From an uncultured Lachnospiraceae bacterium (GTDB taxonomy: Bacteria > Bacillota > Clostridia > Lachnospirales > Lachnospiraceae): a DNA stretch of 18,063 nucleotides. The notes beneath the pieces are model-generated. The model was not told the DNA's origin. It did not search any database and saw nothing but the letters and a program-made list of their open reading frames with translations. How positions within the stretch are numbered: the first letter of the stretch is position 1; the number at the start of each line of letters is the position of its first letter. Positions 1 through 7,434 of the stretch are shown in pieces. Location of the stretch: positions 1-18,063 of the forward strand of contig CALGVA010000042.1 in the NCBI GenBank assembly GCA_937920345.1. The letters run 5' to 3'. The position numbers were made by a program, and so were the translations under genes.

Positions 1-1101
1 GCAAAAGATTATTTGTTGAAAATTGTTGAAGATGAAGTGAAACATGAAACTGCTGTCATGATCAAAGAATTGGAGAGCAGGGCAAAGGAAGAGGCAGACA
101 AGAAGGCGAAGGAGTATGTGGTTACAGCGATTCAGAAATGTGCAGCAGACCATGTATCCGAGTCAACCATCTCTGTCGTGCAGCTTCCTAACGATGAGAT
201 GAAAGGCAGGATCATCGGTAGAGAGGGACGTAATATCAGAACTCTTGAGACGATGACAGGTGTTGATCTGATCATTGATGACACGCCGGAAGCAGTTATT
301 TTATCCGGTTTCGATCCGATCCGCAGAGAAGTGGCAAGAATTGCGCTTGAGAAGCTGATCGTGGACGGACGTATCCATCCCGCACGGATCGAAGAAATGG
401 TAGAGAAGGCGCAGAAAGAAGTAGAAGTGATGATCAAGGAGGAAGGTGAAGCTGCTACGCTGGAAGTTGGTGTACACGGCATTCATCCTGAACTCGTAAG
501 GTTACTCGGTAAGATGAAATTCAGAACCAGTTATGGTCAGAACGCACTGAAGCATTCGATTGAAGTTGCTCAGTTATCCGGCTTGTTAGCCGCTGAGATG
601 GGCTTGGATGTCAGAATGGCGAAGCGTGCCGGTTTACTGCATGATATCGGTAAGGCTGTGGATCATGAGATGGAAGGTTCGCATATTCAGCTCGGCGTGG
701 ATCTTTGCAGAAAGTACAAAGAGTCTCCGACAGTTATTAATGCGGTTGAGTCTCATCACGGAGATGTGGAGCCTCAGACTCTGATCGCATGTCTCGTACA
801 GGCTGCTGATACAATTTCTGCTGCAAGACCGGGTGCGAGAAGAGAAACATTAGAAACATATACAACAAGACTAAAACAATTAGAAGACATTACAAACAAT
901 TTCAAAGGTGTTGATAAATCTTTTGCTATTCAAGCAGGTAGAGAGATTCGTGTTATGGTAGTTCCGGAACAGATTAACGATTCTGATATGGTATTACTCG
1001 CGAGAGATATTTCTAAACAGATTGAAGCTGAGTTAGAGTATCCCGGACAGATCAAGGTAAATGTGATTCGTGAGAGCCGTGTCATTGACTATGCGAAATA
1101 G
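1..1101 (+). CDS. rny: Ribonuclease Y, C-terminal part (5' end outside window)
   Basis: RNase Y is the membrane-bound endoribonuclease that starts mRNA decay in many Firmicutes. The frame is open from base 1, so the start, the N-terminal membrane anchor and most of the coiled coil lie upstream; about 366 of roughly 520 residues are here. The visible part starts with the charged end of the coiled coil. It continues with a KH RNA-binding domain (GRIIGREGRNIR, about 195-320) and an HD hydrolase domain. The HD signature LLHDIGKA has its His-Asp pair at bases 640-645, and SHHGD follows at about 753-767. The C-terminus ends VIDYAK, as is typical for the family. Bases 841-1040 are more AT-rich and use more TTA, CAA and ACA codons than the rest of the gene. 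A terminator follows at once, so this gene ends its transcription unit. Identity is near certain. Confidence 0.97.
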   Translation, partial: AKDYLLKIVEDEVKHETAVMIKELESRAKEEADKKAKEYVVTAIQKCAADHVSESTISVVQLPNDEMKGRIIGREGRNIRTLETMTGVDLIIDDTPEAVILSGFDPIRREVARIALEKLIVDGRIHPARIEEMVEKAQKEVEVMIKEEGEAATLEVGVHGIHPELVRLLGKMKFRTSYGQNALKHSIEVAQLSGLLAAEMGLDVRMAKRAGLLHDIGKAVDHEMEGSHIQLGVDLCRKYKESPTVINAVESHHGDVEPQTLIACLVQAADTISAARPGARRETLETYTTRLKQLEDITNNFKGVDKSFAIQAGREIRVMVVPEQINDSDMVLLARDISKQIEAELEYPGQIKVNVIRESRVIDYAK

Positions 1102-1110
1102 TATTGATAG

Positions 1111-1137
1111 CCCCGTAGAGAGATCTGCGGGGTTTTT
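1111..1137 (+). terminator. Rho-independent terminator of rny
   Basis: A nine-pair stem, CCCCGTAGA with TCTGCGGGG (one G-U pair), closes a GAGA tetraloop and runs straight into five Ts. It starts ten bases after the rny stop codon. Confidence 0.93.
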
Positions 1138-1248
1138 CATATCATCAGGAAAGCGCATTTTATGACATTAGTATAGTTCTAGTCACGTTATGTACACAAT
1201 GACCATAAATAAGCCGCTTTTATCAAGAAAATTGTCTTATCTATCTAC

Positions 1249-1277
1249 TTGTGAAAATACAGAAACTATAGTAAAAT
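1249..1277 (+). promoter_or_regulatory. Candidate sigma-A promoter for the aminotransferase operon
   Basis: TTGTGA (1249-1254) and TAAAAT (1272-1277) are separated by 17 bases. This gives four of six and five of six matches to the -35 and -10 consensus. Transcription would start near 1284, leaving a leader of about 90 bases. Assigned by eye from consensus only. Confidence 0.5.
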
Positions 1278-1292
1278 AACTAAAAGTGTATG

Positions 1293-1304
1293 ATTGTATA
1301 CAAT
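1293..1304. promoter_or_regulatory. Perfect 12-bp palindrome, possible repressor operator
   Basis: ATTGTATACAAT is a perfect inverted repeat. It sits about ten bases downstream of the predicted transcription start, a usual place for a repressor site. The TGTATACA core resembles operators of some GntR-family repressors, but no such regulator lies in this window. The assignment is inference. Confidence 0.35.
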
Positions 1305-1310
1305 TATTCA

Positions 1311-1344
1311 ATGCGTTGACTGATGTACCACAAAGATGCGTTGA
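1311..1344 (+). repeat. Pair of 9-bp direct repeats in the aminotransferase leader
   Basis: ATGCGTTGA occurs at 1311-1319 and again at 1336-1344, a period of 25 bases, between the predicted promoter and the start codon. It could be a protein-binding pair or chance; no function is assigned. Confidence 0.4.
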
Positions 1345-1375
1345 TTTTTGATAATCTGCAGGCGGAGAAAGGAGT

Positions 1376-2671
1376 ATGGTTAGAACAATGAAAACATACA
1401 AAGAGATGAGCAGGGAAGAACTTGTGTCACTGAAAGCGGAACTGGAGAAGCAGTTTGTGGATGCGAAGGGGAAAGGATTGAAGCTGGACATGTCCAGAGG
1501 GAAACCTGCGCCTGCACAGCTTGATATAGCAATGGGGCTTATGGATGTTTTGAATTCCGAATCGGATATGAATACGGAGACGGGAGTGGACACCAGAAAC
1601 TATGGTTTAGTGGATGGTATTCCGGAAGTCAAGAGATTCATGGGTGAGATGATGGAAGTACCGGTAGAAAATGTTATCGTGTACGGCAACGCGAGCCTGC
1701 CGATCATGTATGATACCGTGTCGCGCTCTATGACGCATGGCATTCTCGGCAGCACGCCGTGGTGTAAACTGGATAAAGTCAAGTTTCTGTGTCCGGTTCC
1801 CGGATACGACAGACATTTTAAGATTACCGAGCATTTCGGGATTGAGATGATTAATATTCCGATGACGCCTGCGGGTCCTGATATGGATCTGGTAGAAAAA
1901 TACGTGCAGGAAGATGCGGCGGTAAAAGGCATTTGGTGTGTGCCCAAGTACTCTAACCCGCAGGGAATTTCCTACTCTGACGAGACAGTGAAACGTTTTG
2001 CAGCTCTTAAACCGGCCGCAGAGGACTTTAGAATATACTGGGACAACGCTTATACGATTCATCACTTATATGACGACAAACAGGATTATATCCTGGAGAT
2101 TCTGCATGAGTGTGAAAAAGCAGGCAATCCCGATATGGTGTTCAAATTCAGTTCGACCTCCAAGGTCAGCTTTGCGGGCGGCGGTATCGGCGGATTCGCG
2201 GCTTCCAGGGCAAATATTGAGGATGCCAAAAAGAGCATGTCCGTACAGACGATCGGTTATGATAAGATTAACCAGCTCCGCCATGTCAGATATTTTAAAG
2301 ATCTGGATGGTATGATGGCACATATGAAGAAGAGTGCCGACATCATAAGACCTAAGTTTGAGAAGGTTTTAAGTGTTCTGGACAGAGAGCTTGACGGGCT
2401 GGAAATCGGCAGCTGGACGAAACCGCTCGGCGGGTATTTCATTTCTTTCGATGCGATGGAAGGCTGTGCCAAAGCGATCGTTGCAAAGTGTAAAGAGGCG
2501 GGCGTTGTTCTGACAGGTGCCGGAGCGACATTTCCTTACGGGATCGATCCGAAGGACAGCAACATCCGTATCGCGCCGTCCTATCCTTCTATGGAAGAAC
2601 TGGCAGCGGCGGTGGATCTGTTCGTACTGTGTGTCAAGTTAGTCAGTGTAGAGAAACTGTTGGAAGTATAA
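1376..2671 (+). CDS. PLP-dependent aminotransferase, AspT/MocR-like class I family
   Basis: The 431-residue product is a fold-type I aminotransferase. It resembles the aspartate-aminotransferase subgroup whose domain is also found in MocR regulators, but it has no N-terminal DNA-binding domain. Visible signatures are MSRGKPAP near residue 40, the YGNASLP cofactor loop near 104, KYSNPQG near 192, YWDNAY near 222, and SSTSKVSF, whose Lys263 should form the Schiff base with PLP. GGYFISF and NIRIAPSYP near the C-terminus fit the substrate arginine region. The likely reaction is amino transfer between aspartate or a similar amino acid and 2-oxoglutarate; the exact substrate cannot be read from sequence. 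The start at 1376 lies eight bases after GGAG (1364-1367). An in-frame ATG at 1388 is an alternative, served by AAGGAG at 1369-1374. A Nudix gene follows after 24 bases, suggesting cotranscription. Confidence 0.9.
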   Translation: MVRTMKTYKEMSREELVSLKAELEKQFVDAKGKGLKLDMSRGKPAPAQLDIAMGLMDVLNSESDMNTETGVDTRNYGLVDGIPEVKRFMGEMMEVPVENVIVYGNASLPIMYDTVSRSMTHGILGSTPWCKLDKVKFLCPVPGYDRHFKITEHFGIEMINIPMTPAGPDMDLVEKYVQEDAAVKGIWCVPKYSNPQGISYSDETVKRFAALKPAAEDFRIYWDNAYTIHHLYDDKQDYILEILHECEKAGNPDMVFKFSSTSKVSFAGGGIGGFAASRANIEDAKKSMSVQTIGYDKINQLRHVRYFKDLDGMMAHMKKSADIIRPKFEKVLSVLDRELDGLEIGSWTKPLGGYFISFDAMEGCAKAIVAKCKEAGVVLTGAGATFPYGIDPKDSNIRIAPSYPSMEELAAAVDLFVLCVKLVSVEKLLEV

Positions 2672-2695
2672 GCGCAGTGAAAGTAAGAGGTATAT

Positions 2696-3241
2696 ATGGA
2701 TAAGTACGAACGCATCGGCAGAGAACTGGTGCATAAGGGCGCAATCATAGACTATTATCAGGATACGATCAGGATTCCCAACGGCAATATTGCCAAATGG
2801 GACTATATTCGGCATAAGGGAGCCGCTGCTGTGGTGGCCGTGAAGGATGACGGGAAGCTTCTGATGGTCAGACAGTACAGGAACGCGCTGGATCGAGAGA
2901 CGCTGGAGATTCCGGCGGGCGGTCTGAATGATGTGAATGAGCCTACGGATCTGGCGGCGGCGAGAGAGCTGGAAGAGGAAACCGGATATAAGGCGGGGAA
3001 ACTGGAACTGCTATTATCTCTTCGCACGACGGTTGCGTTCTGTGACGAGAAGATCGATGTCTATGTAGCGACTGATTTAAAGCGCAGCGCACAGCATCTG
3101 GACGAGGATGAATTTCTGGATGTGGTAAGCTGTGATGCGGAAGAACTGCTGCAGATGATCTACGACTGCAGGATTCAGGACGGTAAGACCGTTTCGGCGA
3201 TTCTGGCGTATTACAATAAATATTGTAACGGGATAAACTGA
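2696..3241 (+). CDS. nudF: Nudix hydrolase, probable ADP-ribose pyrophosphatase
   Basis: This 181-residue Nudix enzyme probably cleaves ADP-ribose to AMP and ribose-5-phosphate, a housekeeping step that removes a reactive sugar nucleotide. The Nudix box is intact at residues 76-98: Gly76, Glu82, then RELEEETGY, giving the GX5EX7REUXEEXGU pattern with the metal-binding glutamates. The preceding VRQYRNALDRETLEIPAGG segment is characteristic of the ADP-ribose pyrophosphatase branch and contributes to the substrate pocket. Length is normal for the branch. AAGAGG at 2685-2690 serves as ribosome binding site. The gene follows the aminotransferase by 24 bases and probably shares its transcript. Substrate assignment is by family resemblance; other nucleoside diphosphate sugars are possible. 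Confidence 0.92.
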   Translation: MDKYERIGRELVHKGAIIDYYQDTIRIPNGNIAKWDYIRHKGAAAVVAVKDDGKLLMVRQYRNALDRETLEIPAGGLNDVNEPTDLAAARELEEETGYKAGKLELLLSLRTTVAFCDEKIDVYVATDLKRSAQHLDEDEFLDVVSCDAEELLQMIYDCRIQDGKTVSAILAYYNKYCNGIN

Positions 3242-3333
3242 CAGCAGGCAGATGTATCTGCAGAGTGTCCTGGCGGATGCTCTTGTATAGAGAAATTCAG
3301 GCGTACATGGAACTGATAAAGGAGAAATGACTT

Positions 3334-3516
3334 ATGAATGAAACTAAAGCAAAAGAACTGGCACATGAACTGGCGATGGAATACCTGAAAGAGAAGAAAA
3401 TGCTGAGTAATCCCATATTGGATAATATTCCTAATATGGTGGCAAAATTTGCGGATATCAATAAGTCCTTCTATGAAGCGATTATGGATAACGAGACACT
3501 GCGGGATCTGCATTAA
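3334..3516 (+). CDS. Small conserved-looking protein, 60 residues, unknown function
   Basis: I do not recognise this protein. It is preceded by a good ribosome binding site (AAAGGAG at 3318-3324, nine bases before ATG) and followed by a terminator about 50 bases after its stop, so it is very likely expressed. It is soluble and helical-looking. The N-terminal half is charged (KAKELAHELAMEYLKEKKM), followed by NPILDNIPNMVAKFADINK and an acidic tail. It has no cysteines, no membrane segment and no signal peptide. It lies 92 bases downstream of the Nudix gene and closes that unit. Helix-rich proteins of this size often form small bundles or bind a partner, but nothing here names one. Confidence 0.75.
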   Translation: MNETKAKELAHELAMEYLKEKKMLSNPILDNIPNMVAKFADINKSFYEAIMDNETLRDLH

Positions 3517-3568
3517 ATAGACGGATGCCATCATAGAAGTATTCGGATGAATACCGGAAATGAAAGAT

Positions 3569-3607
3569 ACCGGCGAAAGTGAAATATTTGCTTTTGCCGG
3601 TGTTTTT
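3569..3607 (+). terminator. Rho-independent terminator after the Nudix/60-residue gene unit
   Basis: An 11-pair stem (3569-3579 with 3591-3601; ACCGGCGAAAG with CTTTTGCCGGT, one G-U pair) closes an 11-base loop. Five Ts follow at 3603-3607. Confidence 0.88.
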
Positions 3608-3641
3608 GTGTTATGACAATACGAATACAGGTGTTGCGGTA

Positions 3642-3723
3642 CGCTTGCAGTCATTCAGTGCGCTTGCAGGCATTCAGTGTGCTTGCAGGCATTCAGTGCA
3701 CTTGCAGGTATTCATTGCGCTTA
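3642..3723. repeat. 19-bp tandem repeat, about 4.3 copies
   Basis: Four head-to-tail 19-base units begin at 3642, 3661, 3680 and 3699, with a partial fifth from 3718. The unit reads approximately CGCTTGCAGGCATTCAGTG. Units 1 and 2 differ at one base, units 2 and 3 at one, and unit 4 carries several changes. There are no spacers, so it is not CRISPR. It fills the gap between a terminator and spoIIM. Short frames cross it, but with no ribosome binding site or family resemblance. Confidence 0.93.
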
Positions 3724-3812
3724 CGAAACGGACACTGTTCGGAGAAAAAAGCTGCATGTACACCGTTTTATGGACATATACATAGGAAGAGTCATGAAAG
3801 AGGGAGAATAAA

Positions 3813-4415
3813 GTGCAGCAGCCTTCACAGAAAAACTTCTATTATGTGATATATCTGTTTATGATCGGGCTTTTCCTCGGGATTCTGATTGTCAATGCGG
3901 GGTATGATACATGGATCAGGAACGGCAGTCTGTTGGGAACGGAAATGATATTGCGCCTGAAGAACAGTGTGCCTGACGGCGGAGAACTCTTCGGCTATAT
4001 TATGAAGCACAGATTGTTCACGGTCTTTATGCTTGGCATTTTGGGGACTACCATGATCGGGGTTCCGGCGGTATGCGGATATGTGTGTTATACCGGACTG
4101 GCAGCGGGATGCCTGCTTTCGGTCGCGGTAATCCGCTATGGAATACGCGGGCTTTTGCTGATGGCGGCGGGCGTGTTCCCGCAGGGGCTTCTGCTGATTC
4201 CCGCCTATATCGCATTATTTATCTGGACGCTAAACGTGAATCGGCTATTGTATGTTAAAGGGCCGTACGGCGATCACTATATCAGAACCGGCAGGCAGAG
4301 TTATTTGAAAAAAGGAATAGAAATGATCAGTATCGTTGTAGTTGTCATAATAGGATGTCTGGTGGAAAGTTATGTTAATCCTAAAATGCTGCATTTTATC
4401 CTGAAGATTTTTTAA
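3813..4415 (+). CDS. spoIIM: Stage II sporulation protein M
   Basis: SpoIIM is an integral membrane protein that, with SpoIID and SpoIIP, drives septal peptidoglycan thinning and engulfment of the forespore. The product has 200 residues with five likely membrane segments, at about residues 10-29, 68-90, 92-110, 112-140 and 170-187. The conserved end of the family is present as CLVESYVNPK, matching the usual G.L.E....P pattern. Translation starts at GTG, with AGGGAG at 3801-3806 six bases upstream; no in-frame ATG serves better. It is followed by xerD, a neighbourhood also known in Bacillus, where spoIIM and xerD lie close together. A forespore or mother-cell sigma promoter was looked for but not convincingly found. 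The gene implies an endospore former. Confidence 0.9.
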   Translation: MQQPSQKNFYYVIYLFMIGLFLGILIVNAGYDTWIRNGSLLGTEMILRLKNSVPDGGELFGYIMKHRLFTVFMLGILGTTMIGVPAVCGYVCYTGLAAGCLLSVAVIRYGIRGLLLMAAGVFPQGLLLIPAYIALFIWTLNVNRLLYVKGPYGDHYIRTGRQSYLKKGIEMISIVVVVIIGCLVESYVNPKMLHFILKIF

Positions 4416-4532
4416 AAAATTTTTTATATGCGGTTTTTCAATATATAGTAGACATAAATTGTGAGGTTGCCGATATGTTGTGCTTTCCTGGAAATATGGC
4501 TGAAATGCCCGTAAAATCGGGAAAAAATCCAT

Positions 4533-4561
4533 TTGCTTTTCTTTAGAATTCTGATTATAAT
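4533..4561 (+). promoter_or_regulatory. Candidate sigma-A promoter for xerD
   Basis: TTGCTT (4533-4538) is followed after exactly 17 bases by a perfect TATAAT (4556-4561). Transcription would start near 4568. This argues that the ATG at 4579 is too close to the 5' end to be the start and favours the ATG at 4624. Confidence 0.65.
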
Positions 4562-4623
4562 GATAGGCAGACGATGAGATGATTTACATAAGAGGGGTCG
4601 CTCAGGGAAGGATTTCCGGTTTC

Positions 4624-5508
4624 ATGGAAAAAGAGATCAAGGCATTTATAACGTATTTACATAATGTGAAGGGGACTTCTGCGAATACAGAGATGTCATA
4701 TAAGAGGGATCTGGAGAAAGTGCAGAATTTTATGGCACAGCGGGGGATTCAGGAGATGGGCTCTGTAACAGGGGCGGATCTGGAAGATTATGTGAAATAT
4801 CTGGAGGACAATAAATTTGCCGCGGCGACTGTATCCCGAAACATTGCATCGTTAAAAGCGTTTTATCATTATCTGGTACAAGAGGGAACCATAGAGGAAG
4901 ATATATCTGGACCGTTAAAGGCACCGAAAATCGAGAAGAAAGTGCCGGAGATCATGTCGCCTGACGAAGTGGTACGGCTTCTGGAGCAGCCTTCCGGAGA
5001 TACGCATAAAGAGATCCGGGATAAGGCGATGCTGGAACTTCTCTATGCCACCGGAATCAGAGTGACGGAGCTGATTACGCTTAAGGTCTCGGATGTAAAT
5101 CTGCCGATGGGAGTTATTCTGTGCCGTGACCGCAATAAAGAAAGGGTAATTCCTTTCGGGACAGAAGCGAAAAATGCCATGATGCGATATCTGGACGGTA
5201 CGCGGGACGACATGCTGGAGAATAAGAACTCCGATGTGCTCTTTGCAAATTGCTCCGGGCAGCCGATGAGCAGGCAGGGTTTCTGGAAACTGATTAAATA
5301 TTATGCAAAGAAAGCGGATATCAAAGCAGACATTACGCCGCATACGCTCAGACATTCTTTCGCAGCGCATCTTGTGGAGAATGGAGCGGATCTGCGGAGC
5401 GTACAGGAGATGCTGGGGCATTCCGATATTTCTACGACGCAGATATATGCGCACTTAAATCACAGCCACATCCGCGAGGTGTACGCGAAAGCACATCCGC
5501 GTGGATAG
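4624..5508 (+). CDS. xerD: Tyrosine recombinase XerD
   Basis: XerD is a site-specific tyrosine recombinase that resolves chromosome dimers at dif, usually with XerC. From the ATG at 4624 the product is 294 residues, the normal length. It has an N-terminal SAM-like core-binding domain (about 1-85) and a C-terminal catalytic domain. All catalytic residues are present: Arg146 (ATGIRVTEL), Lys172 (NKERVIPFG), His240 and Arg243 (HTLRHSFA), His266 (LGHSDISTT) and the nucleophile Tyr275 (IYAHL). An in-frame ATG at 4579 would add 15 residues. I prefer 4624 because XerD proteins usually begin near ME..I..FL.YL, AAGGA (4608-4612) precedes it, and the predicted transcript starts near 4568. It stands downstream of spoIIM but appears to have its own promoter. 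No dif site was recognised in the window. Confidence 0.95.
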   Translation: MEKEIKAFITYLHNVKGTSANTEMSYKRDLEKVQNFMAQRGIQEMGSVTGADLEDYVKYLEDNKFAAATVSRNIASLKAFYHYLVQEGTIEEDISGPLKAPKIEKKVPEIMSPDEVVRLLEQPSGDTHKEIRDKAMLELLYATGIRVTELITLKVSDVNLPMGVILCRDRNKERVIPFGTEAKNAMMRYLDGTRDDMLENKNSDVLFANCSGQPMSRQGFWKLIKYYAKKADIKADITPHTLRHSFAAHLVENGADLRSVQEMLGHSDISTTQIYAHLNHSHIREVYAKAHPRG

Positions 5509-5538
5509 CGTGTATAAAATCAAGATCATGCGATGAGG

Positions 5539-5576
5539 GCATGGGACTGTTTCAGCTGAAACACCCCGTGCTTTCT
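5539..5576 (+). terminator. Probable terminator of xerD built on a 16-bp perfect palindrome
   Basis: TGTTTCAGCTGAAACA (5548-5563) is a perfect palindrome. It is flanked by GCATGGG (5539-5545) and CCCGTGC (5565-5571), which pair with one wobble. The fold is therefore a long hairpin with a small internal loop. A weak T-rich stretch follows. Its position 30 bases after xerD suits termination, though the short T-run leaves room for another role. Confidence 0.6.
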
Positions 5577-5643
5577 ATTGCTCTACAGGAAATTTCTGGT
5601 CTTTGTGCGGCCGGGTGGATTGACGGGAAGGGAGGACTGTACA

Positions 5644-6339
5644 ATGTATAGAATACTTATTATCGAGGATGATAATACGATCTCAGAGGAGATCGGAAAA
5701 TATCTGGACCGCTGGGGGTATGAGACAGTGTGCGTGACAGATTTTGAGAATATACTGCCGCAGTTTCTTTCCTTTGATCCGCAGCTCGTGCTTCTGGATA
5801 TCGGGCTGCCCTTTTACAATGGATATTACTGGTGCAGTGAGATCAGAAAAATATCGCAGGTGCCGGTCGTATTCGTCTCGTCTGCATCTGACAACATGAA
5901 TATTGTCATGGCGATGAATATGGGCGGAGATGATTTCATCATGAAACCTTTCGATCTGGAAGTATTGCTTGCCAAAGTACAGGCGATCCTGCGTAGAACC
6001 TATTCCTTCCAGCAGCAGTCGGCGGTGATGGAACACGGAAATGTAATTTTAAATCTGACAGACATGAGTCTTCTGTATCAGGGAACAAAGATCGAACTGA
6101 CAAAGAATGAATTTCGGATTCTGCAGTGTCTTTACGAACATGCCGGCGGTACGGTAAGCCGGGAGAACATTATGAAGAAGCTGTGGGACGACGAATGCTT
6201 TGTGGATGACAACACACTGACGGTCAACATGAACCGTCTCCGGAAGCGGCTCGAGGAGGCAGGGATACATAATTTTATCATGACGAAGAAAGGCGTGGGA
6301 TATCAACTGGCGGCGGATGCGGTTCCGGGTCTGCACTGA
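5644..6339 (+). CDS. OmpR-family response regulator, BceR type
   Basis: This is the 231-residue regulator of a peptide-antibiotic sensing system. The receiver domain (1-120) has the acidic pair Asp9-Asp10, phosphoacceptor Asp52 (LVLLDIGLPF), Ser79/Ser80 and Lys101 (DFIMKPFD). The stretch DIGLPFYNGYYWCSEIRK is typical of BceR-like regulators. A winged-helix DNA-binding domain covers about 130-225, with LTKNEFRIL and the recognition region VDDNTLTVNMNRLRKRL ending in KGVGYQL. The start at ATG 5644 is supported by AGGGAGGA eight bases upstream; an upstream in-frame TTG at 5578 is unlikely. The kinase gene follows after 20 bases and the ABC transporter after that. By analogy with BceRS it should bind upstream of the transporter genes (see 7435-7470). 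No convincing promoter was seen upstream. Confidence 0.95.
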   Translation: MYRILIIEDDNTISEEIGKYLDRWGYETVCVTDFENILPQFLSFDPQLVLLDIGLPFYNGYYWCSEIRKISQVPVVFVSSASDNMNIVMAMNMGGDDFIMKPFDLEVLLAKVQAILRRTYSFQQQSAVMEHGNVILNLTDMSLLYQGTKIELTKNEFRILQCLYEHAGGTVSRENIMKKLWDDECFVDDNTLTVNMNRLRKRLEEAGIHNFIMTKKGVGYQLAADAVPGLH

Positions 6340-6359
6340 GACTCACAGACTGAGCAGGA

Positions 6360-7415
6360 ATGGGGAATAAAACAGTGATAAATCAGAAAGAGATCAACAG
6401 ACAGATCAGACATTCGTATATCCGGGACAGATATAAACAGGTACTGGTATACCTGATGATCGCGGTAGTGTTTTTCGTGATGATTGTGCTCTGCGATTAT
6501 CTTCATGTGTTCAGGAATATGCTGTATGCGACGGAACTGACGCTGTTTTTCGGTGTACTGGTCATACTGACAGACTACCGGTGTTACAGTGGAAAATGCC
6601 GTGCCTTGTTTCGGGCTTTACAGAAGGAAGAAGAGAAATTGAGTGGACTGCCGGAAGCGAAAAGTTTACCGGAGAAACTGTACCGGCAGCTGGCGGTAGA
6701 GGAGGCGCAGGAGAAGAGAAGGCTTCTGACACGATTGGACGAGAGACAGAAAGAAATGGCGGACTACTACACAATGTGGACGCATCAGATCAAGACGCCG
6801 ATTGCGGCGCTCAGACTGCTTCAGCAGAATGAAGAGGACAGGCAGAGAGAGTCGGAAGAGTTATTTAAAATCGAACAGTATGCGCAGATGGCTCTCTACT
6901 TCGCGAGACTGGACAGTCCGTCCTCGGATTTCCTCTTTCGCGAATATAATGTATATGAGATCGTAAAACAGGCGGTGCGAAAATACTCGGTTTTGTTTCT
7001 GCGCAGCGGACTTTCTTTTCGAATGGAGGAGTTTGCACTGCAGGCAGTGACAGATGAAAAGTGGCTGGGATTTGTCGTGGAGCAGGTGTTTTCCAATGCA
7101 TTAAAGTATACACATCGGGGTGGGATCGCGATTTACGGATCGGACGAAGCAGGTAATCCGGACAGGGGACAAGTATCCTGTCTGGTGATCGAAGATACGG
7201 GAATCGGTATCAGAGAGAGTGACCTTCCGCGGATCTTCGAACGCGGTTTTACAGGATATAACGGGAGGCAGGATAAACGGTCCACCGGTCTCGGGCTGTA
7301 TCTGTGCGAGCGGATCATGAGCAGAATGTCCCATACGATGAAGGTCAGATCTGTTCTGGGGCAGGGGACGAAGGTCATTCTGGGATTCAGGCAGCCCGAA
7401 GTAGAAAGTATATGA
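6360..7415 (+). CDS. Intramembrane-sensing histidine kinase, BceS type
   Basis: This 351-residue kinase has two membrane helices (about 28-48 and 54-72) joined by only a few residues. It lacks an external sensor domain, the hallmark of intramembrane-sensing kinases that read the state of a partner BceAB transporter. A charged linker leads to the dimerisation helix with His142 in MWTHQIKTPIAAL, then the ATPase domain with the N box (EQVFSNALKYTH), DTGIGI, a flexible lid and STGLGLYLC. The ATG at 6360 abuts AGGA with almost no spacing; a GTG at 6375 (residue 6) is an alternative start. It is cotranscribed with the regulator 20 bases upstream. Sequence and context agree with the BceS family; the stimulus, probably a cell-wall-active peptide, is inferred. 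Confidence 0.94.
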   Translation: MGNKTVINQKEINRQIRHSYIRDRYKQVLVYLMIAVVFFVMIVLCDYLHVFRNMLYATELTLFFGVLVILTDYRCYSGKCRALFRALQKEEEKLSGLPEAKSLPEKLYRQLAVEEAQEKRRLLTRLDERQKEMADYYTMWTHQIKTPIAALRLLQQNEEDRQRESEELFKIEQYAQMALYFARLDSPSSDFLFREYNVYEIVKQAVRKYSVLFLRSGLSFRMEEFALQAVTDEKWLGFVVEQVFSNALKYTHRGGIAIYGSDEAGNPDRGQVSCLVIEDTGIGIRESDLPRIFERGFTGYNGRQDKRSTGLGLYLCERIMSRMSHTMKVRSVLGQGTKVILGFRQPEVESI

Positions 7416-7434
7416 AAGCGATCAGATTCATATG

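Noticed and set aside
3642..3723. CRISPR array
   Set aside because: The units are contiguous with no spacers, are only 19 bases long and have no cas genes nearby.
3770..3785. Mother-cell sigma-E type -10 (CATATACAT) upstream of spoIIM
   Set aside because: Match to the consensus is partial and no suitable -35 sits at the right distance.
3579..3849. Short rightward open frames of 68 and 78 residues across the 19-bp repeat
   Set aside because: They arise from the tandem repeat, lack a ribosome binding site and any family resemblance, and one overlaps the start of spoIIM.
4509..4527. Terminator-like CCCG...CGGG hairpin after spoIIM
   Set aside because: The stem has only four pairs and is followed by As rather than Ts on the coding strand.
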